A stretch of DNA of 19,637 nt from Campylobacteraceae bacterium (GTDB lineage Bacteria; Campylobacterota; Campylobacteria; Campylobacterales; Sulfurovaceae), in contig JALSQB010000011.1 of NCBI GenBank assembly GCA_026985655.1, positions 1-19,637 on the forward strand, in the 5' to 3' direction. This document shows, piece by piece, positions 16,392 to 19,637 of this stretch; position 1 is the first letter of the stretch; every line of letters begins with the position of its first letter. The position numbers were made by a program, and so were the translations under genes. The notes under the pieces are model-generated. The model did not search any database. It was not told the DNA's origin and was given only the letters and a program-made list of their open reading frames with translations.

Positions 16392-17186
16392 TTATTTTAT
16401 TGTTTTTGAAGTTCCACAAAAATAATTAAATCTTTTTTCATAGAGTTTAAAATGTTCAACATAATTTTTATCTTTTGACATTAATTTAGTATATAGTGTC
16501 ATTTTATCATGATAAAGATGACAAAGTTTTTCATGTTCTATGTGTACTTTATTATCTTTCTCTTCCAATTCAGCATCAGAACAAAAAATCTTAGCTTGTT
16601 TTTTAAAGGAGTTTAAAGTTGTTTGAACAACACTTGAATTACTATCAGCTATAAGCTTTTTTTCAAATAAAATACAAACTTTAGGTGCTTGATTGAAAAG
16701 ATGACATAATTTTTCATCTTCCTCTCTTACTTTTTTCTCTTTTTTCTCTAAAGTTTCCGTAGAACAAAATATATAAGCTCTTTTTCTATAAGACTCTAAA
16801 GTAATTTGAGCTAATTTATCGTCTCTCATATTTTTTTGATAGCGTGTTATTTTATTTTTAAATATTTTACAAAGGCGTTCATCTTCTAATGTAATATTTT
16901 TTTTAAGCGTAACAGGTTCTACTATTTCTACTTTTTTAGGTTTTACTTCTGCTTTTTTTTCAGAAGAACAATAAATTTTAGCACGCTTATTATAGGATTG
17001 CAATGTTACATAAGCGAGTTCATCTTTTCGCATATTTTTTTTATAGGCAATCGCTTTTTGTTTAAAAAACTTACAATAATGTTCCCGTTCAGCTTGATAT
17101 TTTTGTGCTATTTCTTCTTCTGTTTCAAAAAAACCAGCAGATAATGTTACTTTTAGTATCAGTAAAGCACATACAATTTTTTTCAT
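16392..17186 (-). CDS. uncharacterised secreted protein with four cysteine-paired repeats
   Basis: I do not recognise this 264-residue protein. A signal peptide (MKKIVCALLILKVTLSA, cleavage near 17) points to export. The rest is four imperfect repeats of about 45 residues with the pattern E-x-E-x-(L/Y)-C-(K/H)-x-(F/Y)…KNMR-x-(D/E)-LA…TL-x-SY-x-KRA-x-I-x-C-S. Each repeat begins and ends with a cysteine: C38/C73, C106/C141, C161/C202 and C222/C257. Repeats 1, 2 and 4 keep exactly 34 residues between the cysteines. Repeat 3 has 40 and an extra C171. Repeats 1 and 2 are the most alike. The pattern suggests helical hairpins pinned by disulfides in the periplasm. No CXXCH or CXXC motif is present. 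The start has AAGGA at 7-nt spacing. ccsBA follows 71 nt downstream on the same strand, and the multiheme cytochrome is divergent. Confidence 0.85.
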   Translation of the reverse strand: MKKIVCALLILKVTLSAGFFETEEEIAQKYQAEREHYCKFFKQKAIAYKKNMRKDELAYVTLQSYNKRAKIYCSSEKKAEVKPKKVEIVEPVTLKKNITLEDERLCKIFKNKITRYQKNMRDDKLAQITLESYRKRAYIFCSTETLEKKEKKVREEDEKLCHLFNQAPKVCILFEKKLIADSNSSVVQTTLNSFKKQAKIFCSDAELEEKDNKVHIEHEKLCHLYHDKMTLYTKLMSKDKNYVEHFKLYEKRFNYFCGTSKTIK

Positions 17187-17254
17187 GTTAAATCCTTATA
17201 TCAAATAAGATAAGAAATCATAGCACTTTCTAACCTAAAAAAGGTTAATTATTT

Positions 17255-17313
17255 AATCTATCATTTAAAGATATAATCTATGATTTTAATCCATAATTTT
17301 AATCTATAATTTT
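17255..17313 (+). repeat. 13-bp direct repeats, consensus AATCYATRATTTT
   Basis: Three abutting copies lie at 17275-17287 (AATCTATGATTTT), 17288-17300 (AATCCATAATTTT) and 17301-17313 (AATCTATAATTTT). A diverged fourth copy, AATCTATCATTTA, is at 17255-17267. A 13-bp period does not match the DNA helix turn. They lie 42 nt or more upstream of the cytochrome -10 box. They could be binding sites for a regulator, duplicated TATAAT-like words, or a slippage-derived repeat. Confidence 0.6.
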
Positions 17314-17354
17314 TTTTTATGTAAAATAAAAGGATAAACAAATAATAATCATAT

Positions 17355-17360
17355 TATAAT
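17355..17360 (+). promoter_or_regulatory. cytochrome gene -10 box
   Basis: A TATAAT hexamer lies 34 nt upstream of the cytochrome start codon. The expected transcript start near 17367 would give a leader of about 28 nt containing the TTGAAATTTCAA palindrome and the AAGGAG ribosome binding site (17383-17388). Confidence 0.55.
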
Positions 17361-17369
17361 ATTTATGTA

Positions 17370-17381
17370 TTGAAATTTCAA
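17370..17381 (+). promoter_or_regulatory. TTGAAATTTCAA palindrome in the cytochrome leader
   Basis: A perfect 12-bp palindrome lies between the -10 box and the ribosome binding site. It has the TTGA…TCAA half-sites of Crp/Fnr-type operators but with 4 nt between them instead of 6. If bound by a regulator at this position it would repress. Chance occurrence is possible. Confidence 0.35.
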
Positions 17382-17394
17382 CAAGGAGAAAAAA

Positions 17395-19637
17395 ATGAAG
17401 AAAAACGTATTAACTTCATTGGTAGCCATAGGTGCACTAATGAGTATGACGACAACTTCTACAATTGCTTATGAGAAAACTCCCCCATTCTCAATGTCTA
17501 AGCTAAAAAAAGTTGGTGAGAACTACGAACCAGCAAACAAATATAACATTTTTGTGAACTACGAGTTAGGAATGCACTGTGTTGGGTTCTCTATGGATTA
17601 CTGTTGTGTAATTCCCCCATACAACTCAATTCAAGCACAAAGTGTTAAAACAGGAGCGGGAGGAAAAGTACCAACACTTCTTTCACCAGAAGACAATGTT
17701 AAACTTTATTACTATGTAAAAGATAACTCTTACAGTGAAGGTAATAAAATGAAATATTGGACAGTTGCGAAAGATGTTGATGGTGATGGTCACTTTGATT
17801 CAGCTGGAGACAACGTAGCTAACTATGTTTGGAATCACCTATTTATCTATAAAGACTTAGAAGGAACTATTCCAAAAGGTGCTGGAGATAAAGAGAGACT
17901 AAGAATTGGGCGAGAAGTTCCTGTTAAAGTGGACTGTGGACCTTCAGGAAAACCTGTTTCTGGTGCATATTTAGAATACGCAGGTAAACATGGTGGTAAC
18001 ATTGTTATGACCGATACACTTGTACCTGCTGTTAAAAATGTAAAATTAGTACTAACAGCTTCACATATTTGGGATGCACTTGGTCTTCCTTTAACTGCTT
18101 TTAACGACAGCACAAGAAAAGGTTCAATCCGTTCAGTAACTGAAAAAGATTTCCAACCTTTCCAATACTCTACGGTTGAGCTACATGACAATAGTGGTAA
18201 ACAGATTAAAAATTCTAAAGGTCAAGTAATTGCTAACTTTGGTACTAACCCTGTTGATATTCCTAACTGTTATGCTTGTCACTCAAGAGATGGTAAAGCA
18301 GCTCAAATGGCAAGAGATGAGGGTCTTAAGTTATCTGATAAAGAGTATGCTTACTGGAAAACTTATGCTGACGAGAGTGAATATATGGCTAGACTTGCAG
18401 AGTCTTCACTCAATATTCTTAGTCTTCACGATGCACACCATGGTACAACTTTCACAAGTCACTACAATGAAAAAGCATCTTCAGGAAGATTAGGTTCAAC
18501 TGGTTTAGTAAACTGTGCTGACTGTCATGGTGACAACGTTTCTGGTAACCTTCAAGAACCAAGACCAACAGCCTCTGGTTACAAAACGGTCAAAGCAAAA
18601 CCACTTTCTGAAGCAATTCATGGATTCCACCTTGCGATGGTTCCTATGCCTGATGGAGCTGGTCGTTCACAAGCATGTCAATCTTGTCACCCTACTCACT
18701 TCCAAAATCCTAACATGAATGATGATACAAATCCATTCCGTGTAACGGACAGATATGGTGAAGGTAGATTTAGTAAAGGTGATATTAGAAAATCTGGTGG
18801 AGGTTGTTACGTAAGACGTGATGCTCACTCTAATCCAAATGCTAAACCACCATTCTTCTTAAACGAATATGGTAAATGGCAATATAAAAATGTTTCTACA
18901 AAAGATGAGCATGGAAAAGATACGGCAATGAGAGGACTTTACTGTACAAACTGTCACACAAAAGTAGCTCAAGCGTTCCAAAATGCTGACAATATTACTC
19001 ACGATAGCACACAAGCTGGTACATCATTGAGAAATAAATCACTTAAAGAGATGATTGCTGCCATTGCTGGTGGAGATGAGAAAAAGTTTGCTACTATGGC
19101 TGACCCTAAATCAACAGGAAACAATGACGTACTTTCTTACTACATTGACCACAAATCACCTGTATTGGTTAAAAATGTTGGAAAAGATGGTAAGTTAGAC
19201 CTTAAACCTTGGAATAATGCAGAAGGTGGAGAAGTTCCTTACGCTGCTGCTTCTGGTGGTAACGACTGGTGGTTAGCTGCTGCTGAACCTCACTGTGCTG
19301 ACTGTCACGCTGCTCCATTTGTAGAGAGTGAAACTGGTGGTAAATACTTCCCAATTGATTTACCAAACAAATATTCACTATTTAGATACTCTAAAGCTCA
19401 TGGAAGTATTGCATGTCAATCATGTCACGAATCAGCACATGGTCTTTACTCTACAAGATTTGACGGTAAAGATAAAACTGTTGATGTTACAACTCATGAA
19501 CAAGCACTTCAATTCTCACCAGATGGAGAATATGCTGGTCCTGTAACTTGTGCTGCTTGTCACACAGTTAATGCTAAAGGTGTACCTGTTCAACTTAAAG
19601 GTACTGAATACGAAAATGATTACTGGGCATCAGTTAC
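17395..19637 (+). CDS. multiheme c-type cytochrome, secreted (3' end cut by window)
   Basis: The first 747 codons of a large exported cytochrome; no stop is reached. A signal peptide (cleavage after about A25 in TIAYEK) is followed by a heme-free region (about 45-285). This region contains YELGMHC (56-62), CCVIPPYNS (71-77 and flanks, C70-C71), a calcium-loop-like DVDGDGHFD (127-135) and C181. Seven CXXCH heme-binding motifs then begin at residues 292, 374, 428, 517, 634, 674 and 719. A CYVRRDAH stretch (471-478) lies between the third and fourth. Many other histidines could give bis-His ligation, for example LHDAHH at 344-349. ATG follows AAGGAG at 6-nt spacing. Multiheme proteins of this kind act in periplasmic or outer-surface electron transfer; the substrate here cannot be told. 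CcsBA encoded nearby could attach the hemes. Confidence 0.92.
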   Translation, partial: MKKNVLTSLVAIGALMSMTTTSTIAYEKTPPFSMSKLKKVGENYEPANKYNIFVNYELGMHCVGFSMDYCCVIPPYNSIQAQSVKTGAGGKVPTLLSPEDNVKLYYYVKDNSYSEGNKMKYWTVAKDVDGDGHFDSAGDNVANYVWNHLFIYKDLEGTIPKGAGDKERLRIGREVPVKVDCGPSGKPVSGAYLEYAGKHGGNIVMTDTLVPAVKNVKLVLTASHIWDALGLPLTAFNDSTRKGSIRSVTEKDFQPFQYSTVELHDNSGKQIKNSKGQVIANFGTNPVDIPNCYACHSRDGKAAQMARDEGLKLSDKEYAYWKTYADESEYMARLAESSLNILSLHDAHHGTTFTSHYNEKASSGRLGSTGLVNCADCHGDNVSGNLQEPRPTASGYKTVKAKPLSEAIHGFHLAMVPMPDGAGRSQACQSCHPTHFQNPNMNDDTNPFRVTDRYGEGRFSKGDIRKSGGGCYVRRDAHSNPNAKPPFFLNEYGKWQYKNVSTKDEHGKDTAMRGLYCTNCHTKVAQAFQNADNITHDSTQAGTSLRNKSLKEMIAAIAGGDEKKFATMADPKSTGNNDVLSYYIDHKSPVLVKNVGKDGKLDLKPWNNAEGGEVPYAAASGGNDWWLAAAEPHCADCHAAPFVESETGGKYFPIDLPNKYSLFRYSKAHGSIACQSCHESAHGLYSTRFDGKDKTVDVTTHEQALQFSPDGEYAGPVTCAACHTVNAKGVPVQLKGTEYENDYWASV

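Larger units (their letters stand above)
17187..17394. promoter_or_regulatory. 208-nt divergent intergenic region
   Basis: This is the largest gap in the window. It lies between the divergent cysteine-repeat gene and the cytochrome gene. In order it holds the AAGGA ribosome site of the minus-strand gene, a TAACCT/AGGTTA inverted repeat with a 5-nt loop (17231-17247), four copies of a 13-bp AT-rich direct repeat (17255-17313) and a run of nine T (17310-17318). The cytochrome -10 box and ribosome binding site complete it. It has no open frame of note. Confidence 0.6.

Noticed and set aside
17847..18191. Minus-strand frame of 114 codons within the cytochrome gene
   Set aside because: It is antisense to a frame with a signal peptide and repeated CXXCH motifs. 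No ribosome site or family motif supports it.
18230..19546. Several plus-strand frames of 67-87 codons inside the cytochrome gene
   Set aside because: They overlap the main cytochrome frame in another phase and break up repeatedly, while the main frame stays open from 17395 to the window end.
1..19637. CRISPR arrays, tRNA or rRNA genes, insertion sequences, prophage or defence genes
   Set aside because: I looked for regularly spaced repeats, cloverleaf-like GC-rich segments, transposase motifs and defence-type proteins and saw none.

Overview
The window is low-GC DNA that most likely comes from a free-living member of the Campylobacterota (Sulfurimonas/Sulfurovum/Arcobacter-like). The evidence is a fused CcsBA (system II) cytochrome c maturation protein, an oadG-oadA-oadB sodium-pump cluster, an LpxB whose N-terminus has the form seen in Campylobacter, short intergenic spacers, and AT-rich promoters with TATAAT-type -10 boxes. 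The genus is an inference.

Layout. (1) 18-6395, minus strand, six genes read in the order serB, uppP, a DEAD-box RNA helicase, oadG, oadA, oadB. OadG, OadA and OadB form a membrane-bound biotin-dependent oxaloacetate decarboxylase that exports Na+. UppP recycles the undecaprenyl carrier lipid. SerB makes serine. (2) 6469-9703, plus strand: metF, a FUN14-family membrane protein, lpxB (4 nt after it), and an unrecognised two-helix coiled-coil membrane protein with an exceptionally purine-rich ribosome binding site. A hairpin at about 9692-9726, with the two facing stop codons in its stem, probably ends transcription from both sides. (3) 9715-17186, minus strand: an exported protein built of four cysteine-paired repeats, then ccsBA, then carB, with a structured 174-nt gap between ccsBA and carB. 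(4) 17395 to the window end, plus strand: the first 747 codons of a large secreted multiheme c-type cytochrome, cut by the window edge, with seven CXXCH motifs so far. No stretch longer than 300 bases lacks a gene; the largest gaps are 208, 174 and 144 nt.

Most genes are housekeeping. The part that deserves attention is 13156-19637. An uncharacterised cysteine-repeat secreted protein and the cytochrome maturation factor are divergent from a multiheme cytochrome that carries an uncharacterised heme-free N-terminal domain, a calcium-loop-like motif and a conserved-looking C-X6-H site. The 208-nt region between them holds tandem 13-bp repeats and two palindromes. It may be an electron-transfer module, but nothing in the sequence shows a substrate.
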